A DNA stretch of 64,000 nucleotides from Tribonema minus. Taxonomy: Eukaryota; Sar; Xanthophyceae; Tribonematales; Tribonemataceae. Positions within the stretch are counted from its first letter, which is position 1. Every line of letters begins with the position of its first letter. The notes below the pieces were generated by a model. It worked only from the letters and a program-made list of their open reading frames with translations. It did not search any database and had not been told where the DNA came from. Location: assembly GCA_017506865.1 (NCBI GenBank), contig JAFCMP010000079.1, forward strand, positions 372,001 to 436,000. The letters are read 5' to 3'. Position numbers and translations under genes: made by a program. Of this stretch, positions 31,601 to 42,900 are shown in pieces.

Positions 31601-34136
31601 GCACCAGCATCAGAATACGGCATCAACATGACGTGTTCTTTACATGTACTGCGCTACACGAGTTGCCGCAGACCTGCATGAGCAGCTGCCGAGAATCAAA
31701 ATAGGGTTGAAGTTGCCGGCTTTGGGGGTCGGGGTAAGGGTTAGGGCTAGGGTTAGGGCTCCGCCCAGGCACTCACCTGCACGCGTTGGATATCCGCGCG
31801 AGGTCCTCAATGTCGATGCGGTTGCTCCAGTCAACCTGTGGCGACATGAAAATACACCCCAGGTGTCAGTTGCGCGGCGTTGTAAGGGCTGACATGGCAC
31901 AATATCAAGCGCCATCAAGGGTGATCAGCGACGCCTGATGCAGCCCTGGGGTCCTGATAACGATTACAAATGTAGCGAAGTTAACGTTGTGGTGTCCCTC
32001 CCCGTTCACCGCAAGCGTCCAGAAGTGCATTTGGACTTGCATCAAGGCATCATTACAAGGCCGTTGCCCGCGACAGGACAACGCGCGCGAACAAACCACT
32101 CAGGACACTGATCGCCACAAAGCAGACCACACCCTCAGTGCATCCGCTGATGACGGCAGACGACAAACACTATGGCAGACAACCTTCTTTAAAGGACATG
32201 ACAGCAAGACTGGAGCAGGCACTTCCCTAAACCTAACCCTCCTTGACCCAATGTCACAGCGCTCTCATTGAACCGACACGCAACTCACGTAGTCAATGCA
32301 ATCCGTCCGCGCGCGCACGCCGCCCACCGCCAGCTGCTCCACGAGATCCTCGAACTGCGCCCTGTCCGCGGCGGTTTCGCAGCGAAACAGCCGCCGGTAC
32401 CCCTGCTCAAACTGCTCCGGCGTGATCTTCCCCGTCGCGCCCTCGTCCAGCCTGCCACGTCAGAGCAAGAACATTTGCAACGTCATTGTGTGTGTGCTGA
32501 TGGCGAGCGTCGAGAAGAAATGTGGTGTTGGCTGACGGCACTGTGGTGAGCGTGGCGGATGACAGTTTCGTTGTGGCCGTGATGGCTTTGCTCAGCGGGC
32601 GCGATGAAATGCGCACGTGCCGTTGATTGATGCGTAGTCGAAGGCGCATCGCCGCATGGCACGCCCTCATGAGCAGCTGCTGGCGCGCGCGTACAAGCGG
32701 TATGGTCAGGCTCACGTTCAGCGGTGGGGCCACGATTGGAAGAAGAGATAGTCATCAGCCTCGGTCGCCCCCCTCTCCACGCACACTCCTCACCTGTGGA
32801 ACAGGCGCTTCAGCTCGACGATGCACGCGCTCGCGCGCGTCAGCAGCAGCGGGTCAGATAGCGCCGTCATCTTGATGGCCGCGATGCCCCCGGGCGACTG
32901 GTCGCGAACTGCGCGGATGCACTCCAGGAACACGCCCGCGCGCGCGTCGCACAGCGCCTCGCCGTCGTAGCTGTACTGCCGCGCGACCACGGTGCGCGCG
33001 CCTGCCGCGAGGGGAGGGCGGGGGCAGGGGGGGCAACAGCCCTTGGTGATGTGCTGTAAACACTGAGGGCGGAATGTACACGTGCGGGTCACCAGGAGTT
33101 ACGAGTTTGTACAAGGAGAAGTATAGGGCCGGGGTGCGGGTCTGGTTGAGGGGGTCATCAGCAACGTGCGCTCGGCACAGAGTTCAAGGGCCTATGGAAA
33201 CGGAAGTGCAGTCACATGGTAGCTGTACTGCGGCGACAGCGTGGTGTGCACACCTGCCAGCAGTTACCACGGGCAGTAGCATGCACAAGCTGGCCATGCC
33301 TCCACAAATGCAGGCCTCATGAATGCACTGCAAACCGTTTGAAAGGTGCACTACAGCGATGTGCATCATGCAACCGACCTCCGAACGGTCGTGGCAGCGG
33401 CGCACATATTGAATTCTGAGGCAACAGCTGGCATGCCCGGCATATTGCACTGCCTCATTTCCGCCAACCATGTCCTGAGCCCAAACACAACCTTCAACTG
33501 CAAACCTTCCACACAAATGACTGCTGTGGCACCTCGATGAGTCAGCGGCGAGGCACCAGCTCACCTGAAGTTGAAGCTGCCGCGCTTGAAGTTGACGCAG
33601 GAGGCGTCTCCTCCGCCGCCACCTCCGCCTCCGCAGCGTAGTCAAAGATTCCATTCACGCCCAGCGCCTGCAGCTGCCGCACGCGCGCGCCCACCTCCCC
33701 CGCCGTCTCGCCGGCGCAGAAGTGCTTGAAGAACGTCTGCCGTATGACCGCATCCACGACGGTGTGCCCAAAGACGCGGTAGCCGAGGCGCAGCAGGCGC
33801 TCCGCATTGGCAACGAGGGGGCGCCAGCCGCACACGCGCAGCACGAGCCAGGCGCGCAGCAGCTGAGGCGTGGTGAAGCACGAGTAGGAGGTGCGCGTGT
33901 CGTTGAAGTCGATGATGACGGGGGCGGCGGTCTGCGGCTGCTCTTGTCGCTGCTGGCGCAGAGGCTGCGGCAGCAGCTGCAGGGGGCGCGCAGTGTGCTG
34001 GGCTGCTGGTTTCTCAGGTGGAGGCTGGCTGTGCGGCTGCTGGGAGCTCTGAGAAATCGGCCACGTCAAAAAATGCGTTGTTTGAAACGGCTCATGACCG
34101 TCGTCAGCGGCAGAAGTTAGTTTTGCCAGAACATCA
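28654..34136 (-). CDS. PRODH: Proline dehydrogenase, mitochondrial; start exon unresolved
   Basis: FAD enzyme that oxidises proline to pyrroline-5-carboxylate, the first step of proline catabolism, on the mitochondrial inner membrane. Exons with matching phases: 33565-34136, 32794-33001, 32289-32451, 31777-31835, 31045-31186, 29777-29878 and 28654-29184 (~590 residues). Conserved blocks: L-L-R-A-W-L-V-L-R-V-C; F-F-K-H-F-C-A-G-E; I-F-D-Y-A; A-I-K-M-T-A-L; R-F-M-I-D-A-E-Q; Y-Q-C-Y-L-K-D-T; K-L-V-R-G-A-Y; A-T-H-N; G-Q-L-L-G-M; K-Y-L-P-Y-G; and L-R-R-A-R-E-N-S (substrate-binding Arg-Arg...Glu-Asn). Exon 3 carries an insert read as a degenerate EF-hand loop (D-E-G-A-T-G-K-I-T). No ATG lies in the open frame of the first exon; a likely CAG acceptor precedes 34136, so the leader is in an unseen exon. 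Exon 5 and exon 7 edges are repeated in the introns. Confidence 0.95.
29165..29445. repeat. Repeated 5' edge of PRODH exon 7, 3 copies
   Basis: On the plus strand TGTCCTTCAGGTAGCACTGC (about 29169-29188) covers the exon 7 start and acceptor. Diverged copies lie at about 29313 and 29409, each followed by a G-rich run, GTGCNTGTGGCT and a GGC-GCCAG or similar block. Spacing is ~100-145 bp. The copies fall in the intron between exons 6 and 7. Confidence 0.7.
30783..31090. repeat. Tandem triplicate of PRODH exon 5 end, with two 42-nt pseudo-exons
   Basis: The last 42 nt of PRODH exon 5 plus its GTGCGT donor recur at 30908-30949 and 30787-30828. Each copy is exactly 42 nt, open, preceded by AG (TAG, AAG) and followed by a GTGCG donor. 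The encoded peptides are V-R-D-C-G-V-R-L-M-I-D-A-E-Q and A-H-D-C-G-L-R-L-M-I-N-A-E-Q. Between copies ~80-90 bp of intron is also repeated (ACGATTCATNCATGA-like block). Confidence 0.88.
31730..31762. repeat. Telomere-like TTAGGG stretch in PRODH intron 4
   Basis: GGGTTAGGGCTAGGGTTAGGG lies within about 31738-31760, beside exon 4. It is four short, imperfect TTAGGG-like units. Similar short blocks occur at about 38020-38035 and 43867-43880. Confidence 0.6.
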
Positions 34137-34696
34137 CTGCAGTCGTCAGTGGAATGTAAAGCGAAATTGTGGCTGACGCTTCACGTGCATGCCAGCTACT
34201 GCATACCATTTGTAAGCTTGTCATTTGAATGAGGATGCAGGGACAACGTCGTACTTACAGCCGTTCTGTACGGTCTCTCTCAAAGTCAGAAACTGCCGGC
34301 GACTTGTTCTGATGCAATGCCAGTGTACCAGCTCCGTGCGTGGGAATCCAAGACTACGATTGAACAGGAGGGCACGGGACGCAGTGAGCGGATTGATCTG
34401 GCAATCAGCGAAGGCACCTTACCTCAGTGCGGGCCCTCGTAGCGTGAGCTGTCGACAGTGGCTTCCTTCTGCCGTACAGTTCGAGGAAAGATACGTGGCG
34501 AGGGTGTGGACAGCACCGGCCTGCTACACGTTTGCACCGAATCATGCCGCACAGCGCTCCCACCTGCACTGCTGTTTTTCATTCACCTTCAACTTCAACG
34601 ACTTGAACTTCAACGTCAAAAGAGAGTCACCGTTGTTGAAGTTCTTTGTTTTTGTGGTGAAGAGAGAGCAGGAGTGCACAACACAGTCGGCGAAAC
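34137..34696. promoter_or_regulatory. Divergent spacer, PRODH / MDN1
   Basis: It must hold both promoters and the PRODH leader exon. An inverted repeat, GAACTTCAACG at 34605-34615 against CGTTGTTGAAGTTC at 34631-34644, lies 50-90 bp before the MDN1 ATG, made of the CTTCAA motif common in this window. No TATA box was identified. Confidence 0.45.
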
Positions 34697-36991
34697 ATGA
34701 CGTCCGCTGCAGAACGGCTGGCGGTAACCCTCGTGGCCGAGATTCCGGGAGCAGATTGCCATCCACCCATTCAGGCTGCACTACAACACAGAGCTGCCGC
34801 AGCAGCAGGAATAGCCCCAGATGCATCAAGATCTCTCTTACACGGGGTATTAGATGTAGCAGCTGAATTGCTGTTGCGACCACAGCTCACGATTCCAGTG
34901 GCGAGAGCCTGTCGACGTCATCTGCTAGATGTCGTGGCTCGTTCCCTATCCATCGTGCGCAGCGGCGAGCGCTTTCCCAGCGCTGCTGCAGCTGCGGAGG
35001 CAGCGCTCTTGATGCTGGGGCAGCTGTTGCCTGCTTTCCCGTATGTTCTGCCCATAGCCGTGCGGCACTGGCAGCGCACTGCATGCCCATTTGGCCACTT
35101 GCACTCGTTGCACCTAGAACCAGCTGACAGAGTCATGCCAATATCAGAGGCGGCTCGCAGGCTGGTGCAGGCTTTCCCCGACGCGCTGCGCTGCCAATGG
35201 AACTGGTCGGTGTTCTTTCGGCTGTGCTCTCACGAGGATGCTGTGGTAAGATGGAGCTCCGTGAGCATTGTGTGCACCGTCATGGGCCTCACGGACTCTG
35301 ACAAGCACCAGCTGCTGCTGCACACTGGTGTCCTCACCAGCAGCGGTAGCGCGCTTGACGCAGCAGCAGCCTGCTTGCCGCCGGCCATCGTTGCTGTGCT
35401 CACTGCGGAGTACGCGGCGCGGGAGGCGGATGCCAGATCCACCTTCTGCATGCAAGAGCAGTCACAGCAGCAGCAGCAGCAGCAGCTGACCTCCGCTGAC
35501 CAATCACCGCCCTCGGACGACGAGGACGGCGACGCCGACTTGCACCCCGATCTCGTGCGCCTCGGCGGCGTGGTGCACCCAAAGAGTGGCGCCGTCAGCA
35601 GCGCTCAACCGCCGTCCCGCAGCGACGCGGACGCCGCGCCGCCGCTCGTGCGCTGCGCGAGCGCGCGCCGCAACATGCGCGCGCTGTCGCTCGCGCTGCT
35701 GCAGCCGGGCCCCGTCCTCCTCCACGGCGCCGCGGGCGCGGGCAAGAGCGCGCTGCTGCGCGAGGCGGCGCGGCTCAGCTGCCGCGGCCCCGCCCCGCTG
35801 CTGGAGCTCCACCTGGACGACCAGACGGACAGCCGCACGCTCCTCGGCGCGTACGTGTGCACGGAGGCGCCCGGCGAGTTCACGTGGCAAGCGGGGCCGC
35901 TCACGCGCGCCGTCGCGCTCGGCCAGTGGGTCGTCATTGAGGACGTCGACCGCGTCCCCTTTGAGGTCCTCGCTGCGCTCGTCCCCCTGCTCGAGGGGCG
36001 CCCCCTCGTCATCCCGGGGTGGTCCACCCCCCTCAGCGCCGCCCCCGGGTTCCGCCTCTTCGGCACCGTCACGACGCCGGACGGCGGCGCGGCGGCAGGC
36101 GCCGGCGGCGCCGCACTCGGGGGCGCGCTCGGCGGCGCCGCCAATTTTGGAGCGCTTTGGACGCAGATCGCGATCGCGCCGCTGGCGCCGGAGGAGCTGT
36201 ACGCGGTGGCGCTGCGGCTGAATCCCGGGGTTCCGCGCCGCGCCGCGCGGCGGCTGCTGGAGACCTTCAACGTGCTGCGCGACGGCGGCAGCGGTGGCGT
36301 GGCGGCGCGCGGCAGCGGAGGCGCGCTGCGCGGCGGCGCCGGCGGCGGGCGCGCCCCTAGCGTGCGCGACTTCCTTAAGCTGCTGCGCCGCGTGCGGCGC
36401 ATGGGCGTCTTCGACGGCGCCGCCGCCGACTCCGCCGCCGACGACGATGACAATACTACCGCAGATGACGCCCACAGCGGCGTCCCCATCTGCACGGAGG
36501 CGCAGGCGCTGGCGGCGCTGGCGGAGGCGCTGGACGTCTTCGCGGCGTGCCTGGCGTCGCCGGACGCGCTGCGCTCCGCGGCGGGCGCGCTCGCCGCGCT
36601 GTGGAACGTGCGCGCGGAGACGGCGCTCGCGCTCGCGACGACGCGCCGCCCGGCGCTGTCGCTGTCGGAGCGCCACGTCGCGATCGGGCGCGTGACGCTG
36701 GAGCGGCGGGAGGGCGGCGGCGGCAGCAGCGGCAGCGGCGGCGCCGCGGGGGGGCGGCTGTTCGCGCCGACGTCGCAGGCGCTGCGGCTGATGGAGAGGG
36801 TCGCGGCGTGCGCGGCGATGCGCGAGCCGGCGCTGCTGGTGGGCGAGACGGGGTGCGGCAAGACGACGCTCGTGCAACAGCTCGCGCGCGCGCTGGGGCA
36901 GACGCTCGTCGTGCAGAACCTGTCGCTGCAGACGGACAGCGCGGACCTGCTGGGCGGGTACCGCCCCGTGGAGCTGTGGCAGCTCGCCAAG
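34697..36991 (+). other. MDN1: MDN1 N-terminus, AAA1 and start of AAA2
   Basis: 765 codons. The N-terminal ~300 residues are helical, ending in a Gln-rich and acidic link. AAA1 has Walker A G-A-A-G-A-G-K-S (near residue 340), then D-D-Q-T-D-S, and a degenerate Walker B, W-V-V-I-E-D-V-D-R. AAA2 Walker A is G-E-T-G-C-G-K-T (near residue 715), followed by N-L-S-L-Q-T-D-S-A-D-L-L-G-G-Y, the strongly conserved midasin block. Confidence 0.95.
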
Positions 36992-39900
36992 GTGAGCGCT
37001 GCCGCCGCCGCTGTGAGCAGTGGATTTTTTATTTTCAAATTTCTCGCCTGGAAGCGTGTTCCTCAAACTTGAAGTCATGACAATCTGAGAATGCAGTGAT
37101 GCCATGACAACCTGAGAATGCACGGATGCACCATTATGGCAGGGGCAGGGGTGGCCTCATGGGTTAGCACCTGAAAGTTGATGTAGGTGCATTACTCTAC
37201 ACGGGAGACAGCACTGGCCTGCGGGAAATTCAGCTGTGAGAGATGCTGGTTGGGTGAGAGAAGCTCTACTCACACGTTAATCAGGCATGCCAATCGCAAT
37301 AAGATTCAGGCCAGCGGTGCTGATGACAACATTCCTTGAAGAAGCGTGTGTCGCGACACTAGACTACACACCAGCTTGTCAATAGAGACCCGTGGTGGTG
37401 CACTACCACTTCACCAGATGCCAACATCACAAAGTACTTTTGCCGCATTGCCGTCAAACATCAGCCAGTGCATGCTCCCAAACAGCCTTCCACGAATGAC
37501 ATAAAAACCCACTTTATTCTCTCAAACAAACTTCAACGAGTGACGTGCCCTCACGTGCTGCTACCACGATCTCTCCTTTGCCCCCCCCCCCCCCCCCCTC
37601 TCTGTCTGCAGGAGTTGATGACGCAGCTCTTCGATCTCTTTCCCACCGTCTTCAGCGTGCGCCAGAACGCGCAGTTCCGCGCCGCTGTGCTGACTGCGTT
37701 CGAGCGGCGCCAGTGGCGCCGCTTCGGCAAGGGCCTGCGCAGCGCGCTCGACGCCGCCCTACAGAAGCTCGACCAGGTGAGCAGTGAGAACAAACATCTT
37801 CATCACAAGATGATTCTGCGCGAACAATGCTTACTTCGAAGTACTTGATATACAAAATTGTAACTCTCCAAACGGGTAAGAAATTTTGAACAACGGTTCA
37901 AGCTTACCAAGGCGACGATCAGTAGCTGGTTTGAGAGAACGATCAGCCACGGTATGCACGGCCGGTTGATGCTGGTCCAGCAGAGTGTTTTCTGCCGAAG
38001 GCGTGGCGGTCACGGCTAGGATTTAGGGTTAGGGGGTTGGTGTAAAGGGGAGCTGCGGGCGGCGTCCCTGCGGCCATAGGCGTATGTCTGCAGCCCTTAT
38101 GTCTATAGTGCTGCAGTTTTGGGCGACACCATCAGCGCGCACAGGTTGATTAGATGCTTGTTGCCATAGCAGTACAGCGGAGAGTGCATGTACAACACCT
38201 CTTATCCATCACTGTGCGCGCGCTGCGGTGCGGCTAGCGCTTGACACCGCGTTGTGACGCTATCTGCTATTGTGGTACAGCGCAGAGTGAAGATATAACA
38301 TCTCCAACAATCACTGTGCGCGCGCTGCAGTGCAATTGACGTAAACACTGCGCTGTGACGCTACCGTCGCCGCCGCGCAGGGGGACGCAGCCAAGGCCGC
38401 CAGCAGCAAGGCGGGGCGGGGGGACAGCCCGGGGGGTGCCAGGCGCGCGTGGGAGCGGCTAGGCGAGGCTCTGCAGCGCTTTGAGCGACAAAGGTACGGT
38501 GGCCGCAGTGTAGTGAGGGAGCGTCAACTGCTTGCCTTTGCTTCAGCAGTTGCGCATATTCAACTTGGGTAGGAGGAACTGCTGTGGAGCGAAGGTGCAA
38601 CACGTATGATGTGGGGCTGCGTGCATCGCCAAGCAGCCGTCGTTCGGCCACGCGTGCGCGAGCGCCGCAGGAGGTTCTGCAAGGCGCACCAGTAGCCTGG
38701 GATGGGTACCAACCACATTGACGACCAAGCGGCAATAGTGCGAGGTCATCGGCTGCACCAAGCAGGCCCCCTCTGCTGCGCTGCGCCTTCGGCTCCGCGC
38801 GTGATGCGGCAGAGGTGGTATGCTTGGTGCAGCCAGTGCCCTCGCGTTGTGGCCGCTTGGTCCTCACACCATGCCAGGCTCTCGGTGCGCCTTGCAAAAC
38901 CTCCTGCGGCGCTCACCCTCTTGACCGAACGAAGGCTGCTTAATGCAGCTGCTAGGGCAAGAACTGGTGCGAGGGTGAAATTGGGCGCGATAGCAGCAGC
39001 TGCGGTAGTAGAGGGGCACATCATCGGCTTGCATCCTACCCCCAGCCTATCTTTGTGATGTTACAACTGGACTCGTGCAACAGACCCCCTGTGTGGCCAT
39101 TCATGTGCCGCAGTAGTCAGCAACCGGCTATATAGTGTGCACATTACAGACACTCTGTATGATACTCGGGTGACCGTTCTTCACTGAACTGATCAATTTT
39201 CTGTGGACCAAGTTGATGTTGAGTCCTTGACTTCAACTTCAACTTCAGTGCCCATGAACTTCTAATTCAGTTCCTCAAACATGCAATTCTATGATTGTGG
39301 CACCCACAGGGATGGAGTGGATGGCGGCGTCGCATTTTCCTTTGTCACTGAACTGATTGGTTACCTGTGGATCAAATTTAGTTTCGAGTCCTTGAATCCA
39401 ACTTCAACTTCAACTCCAGTGCATATCAAACAAGGTTCAATTCCTCACAAATCCCCTGCTTGCGACAAAGAACAGGGATGGAGCGGACGGCGGCTTTGCA
39501 TCGAGTTCTTGACTGCCACTTCAACTTCAACTCAGTGCAAATCAGTTTCTCACAAGTGCCACGCTTGCCACAAACAACAGGGATGGAGTGGACGGCGGCT
39601 TTGCATTTTCCTTTGTCACTGAACTGGTCAGTTATCTGTGGATCAAATTTGAGTAACTTCAACTTCAACCTCAGTGCATAATCAAAAGCTCAATTCCTCA
39701 CAAACGCCACGCTTGCCACGTTCAACAGGGATGGAGTGGACGGCGGCTTTGCGTTTTCTTTTGTGGAGGGCGCCCTGGTATCTGCGCTGCGCGAGGGCCA
39801 CTGGATGCTGCTTGACGAGATCAACTTGGCCTCCGCAGAGACGCTGCAGCGGCTCAGTGGCCTGCTGGAGGTGAGCGCAACGGCTGTTCCTTGCATGATT

Positions 39901-42900
39901 GGTGAATGCTGCTGTGAGTGTGAATTTACTGCTGTGAACACCATGAAATTCACGTCGTCTTCCGCAGAGACGCTGCAGCGGTTCAGCGGCCTGCTGAAGT
40001 GCAAACGATGTGTTACTACATGAATTTACTGCCCCGAACAATAGCATGAATGCTGACAGCATGGATGTTGACAGCAACGACAGTTATGCCCTGTCGTGTC
40101 GACTCATGTGCCTCATGCAGCAACCCTCAGCAATCATGTCAAATGCACACGCACGTAGACGAGCAGGTTTCTGAATATGGATGCACTGCAAGGGGTACAC
40201 TTAGTATTAGCTGTGGAGGAGCAGAGTGTCCTAAATCTTCACCCTAACAAGCAAGACCAAGCATATTAAGCTCATTCCCGCTGCCACACTTCTCCACCGC
40301 GGCATCTGCACACGCGTCACCGACCCGCACACGCGTGCACGAGTCGCCCATCGCGACCACCGCTCCGCAACCCAATACCCCCCCCCCCCCCCCCCCGCCC
40401 CCGCCCCCCCGCCCCTCCGCACCAACACACTCCAGGGCAGCGACGGCTCGCTGTGCCTCATGGAGCGCGGCGACACGGAGCCCATCACGCGCCACCCCAA
40501 CTTCCGCCTCTTTGCGGCCATGAACCCGCCCACGGACGCCGCCAAGAAGGACCTCCCCCCCGCGCTGCGCTGCCGCTTCACGGAGGTGTACGTGGGCGAG
40601 CTCACGGACAGGGGGGACCTGCGCGCGGTCGCGGCGCACTACCTGTCGCGGGGGGCGGGGGTGGCGGCGCTCGGCGAGGGGGGCGAGGCGCGCGTCGCGA
40701 CGTGCGTCGACGTGTACCTCTACTGCAGAAAGGTGCGTGCGTATGCACAACTCTGAGGTTGTGTGCGGATAGGTTTGGTTATGGTGCAGGCGTTGTGTGG
40801 CTTATTTAGTAGCATTACTGTCGGGGTCAGCAAGGTGCGCGTCGCGACGTGCGTCGACGTGTACATGTACTGCAGAAAGGTGCGTCCATACGCACAGCTT
40901 TGAGGTTGTGTAGGACGGTGGTCGTGGCGGCTGCGTGTCAGGCGTTGCATAGAAGCTTCTTGGGTCTTTGGCGCACTACCCATTGGGGGGCGCAGGGGTG
41001 GCGACGCTCAGCAAGGCGCGCATTGCAGGACGCAGCCAAACTCTGTGCTCACCTCAGCAGCACCGCACCCTACTCGCCGCACGCACCTCAACTTCAACTT
41101 CAACTCCCCCCCCCCCCTCCCCGCGCGCAGGTGGCGCAGGAGAAGCTGTGCGACGGCGGCGGCCAGCGCCCGCACTACTCGCTGCGCAGCCTGTGCGTCG
41201 CGCTCGCGGCGGCACGCGCGCTGCAGGCCGCCGCCGCGCGCGCCTCCCCCGCGCGCGCGCTCCTCGAGGGCTTCGCCGCCGCCTTCGAGACGCAGCTCGA
41301 CGCGCCCTCGCGCGACCTCCTCCACCGCAGCCTCCTCAAGGCCTTTATGCCCAAGGGCGGCGGCGGCGGCAAGGGGCAGGGGGAGCTGGAGAAGCCCCCC
41401 CCGCGCCCCCCTGGCGGTGCTGAGAAGTGGGAGTTGGTGGGGCCGTTCTGGCTGGAGGCGGGGCCGCTGGAGAGGAGGGACTGGGCGCAGGCGGAGGCGG
41501 CGACAGGGCTGCGGCGCTTCGTGCTGACACCGGCGGTGGAGCGCACGCTGCGCGACCTTGCGCGCGCCGTCGCTGTCAGCAAGGCGCCCGTGCTGCTGCA
41601 GGGTCCCACGAGGTGGGTTGCGCGCGCCTGCGACGGAGACTGCGAATGTAATGTCGTAAGCGGTATGTATAGGTATGACGCCCTGCCGCCGTCTACGACA
41701 GAGACCGCGAATGTATTAAGCGGTATGTATGTGTATGGCGCTGTCAGCAAGGTGCCTGTGCTGCTGCAGGGCCCCACCAGGTGGGGCTGCGCGAGCCTTA
41801 GGCGGTATGTATGGGTATGCCACCGTCAGTGCCGCAGGGCGCCACCAGGCGGGGTTGCGCGCGCCTCTGACAAAGGGGGGGGGGGATTTGCAGGGGACAT
41901 TTTGCCTCAGGCGGTATGTATGGGTATGATTTTGTCAACAAGTCGACCGTACTGCTGCAGGGGCGCACCGGGTGGTTGTCAATGGCATGTGTACACATGC
42001 GTCTGTGAGAAGGCCTTGGCTGGGGGCATATATCTTGGGTGGTACAATTGGGGACGGGGCACCCAGAGAAAAACTCGCTATCAGGCTTGGTCAGGCAGCT
42101 TGTGGCGCCAACTCAGCAGCGGCAGGGGGAGCGTCACCACGCACTTGAAGACAAGAGTTGACGTACAAGTTCTGGTGTTAGAAATGAGACTGTGCATCCA
42201 CACCATGATGCACAGATAACCTCGCTTGTGCGCTGATACGGCGCTGCACAGATGGGTGCCGTAGGTATGGCAGACAGGCTGCTGCATTGGTAACTTTGCT
42301 TTACGTGCTGCCTCTGTGGGGCGCATTAACCGGGTATGTATGTGTTCGTACTGCAACTGTCGAGTACCTGGCAGCGCGTCTGCGGCTCGTGCTCACAAAC
42401 AGCGGCTGTCGACGCATTCAAAGTTGGCACCATCTTTGAGGTCCTTGAAGTACTTGCGATGCTACGTGTTCACGCACAACACACTCTGAGCACTGCCGCT
42501 CCAAGCGCAGTTCCCATCGGCCACGTCTTTGGGATGATCTGTCATTTTCTTATTACTGTGTCCGCAGCTTTGTAACATTACATTGGTGTGCACGAGTGCA
42601 GTACCACAAATTGACTTACCAATAGAGGGTTCTTCCTGCACCTGCGAATGTGTTGCGCGTCACTGCAGCGCGGGCAAGACGACGCTGGTGGAGTACCTGG
42701 CGGCGCGCTGCGGCCACCGCTGCGTGCGCATCAACAACCACGAGCACACAGACATCCAGGAGTACACGGGGACGTACACCGCCGACGAGTCCGGCAAGCT
42801 CGTCTTTGTCGAGGTCAGTGCTCCACTGCCGCTGACGTTGCAGTGTTGAAGTTGAAGTTGCAGTCACGCTGCATTTTGCGGCAAGCAGTGGAAGCGGTGC

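Noticed and set aside
33565..33630. Alternative PRODH exon 1 donor at 33622 (GAG/GTGGCG)
   Set aside because: Its phase does not match the exon 2 acceptor at 33001, while the donor at 33564 does.
35504..37123. 539-codon minus-strand frame over MDN1 exon 1, and similar long antisense frames at 48578-50233 and 51266-52684
   Set aside because: They are shadows of GC-rich MDN1 codons; low complexity and no domains, whereas the plus strand shows conserved AAA motifs.
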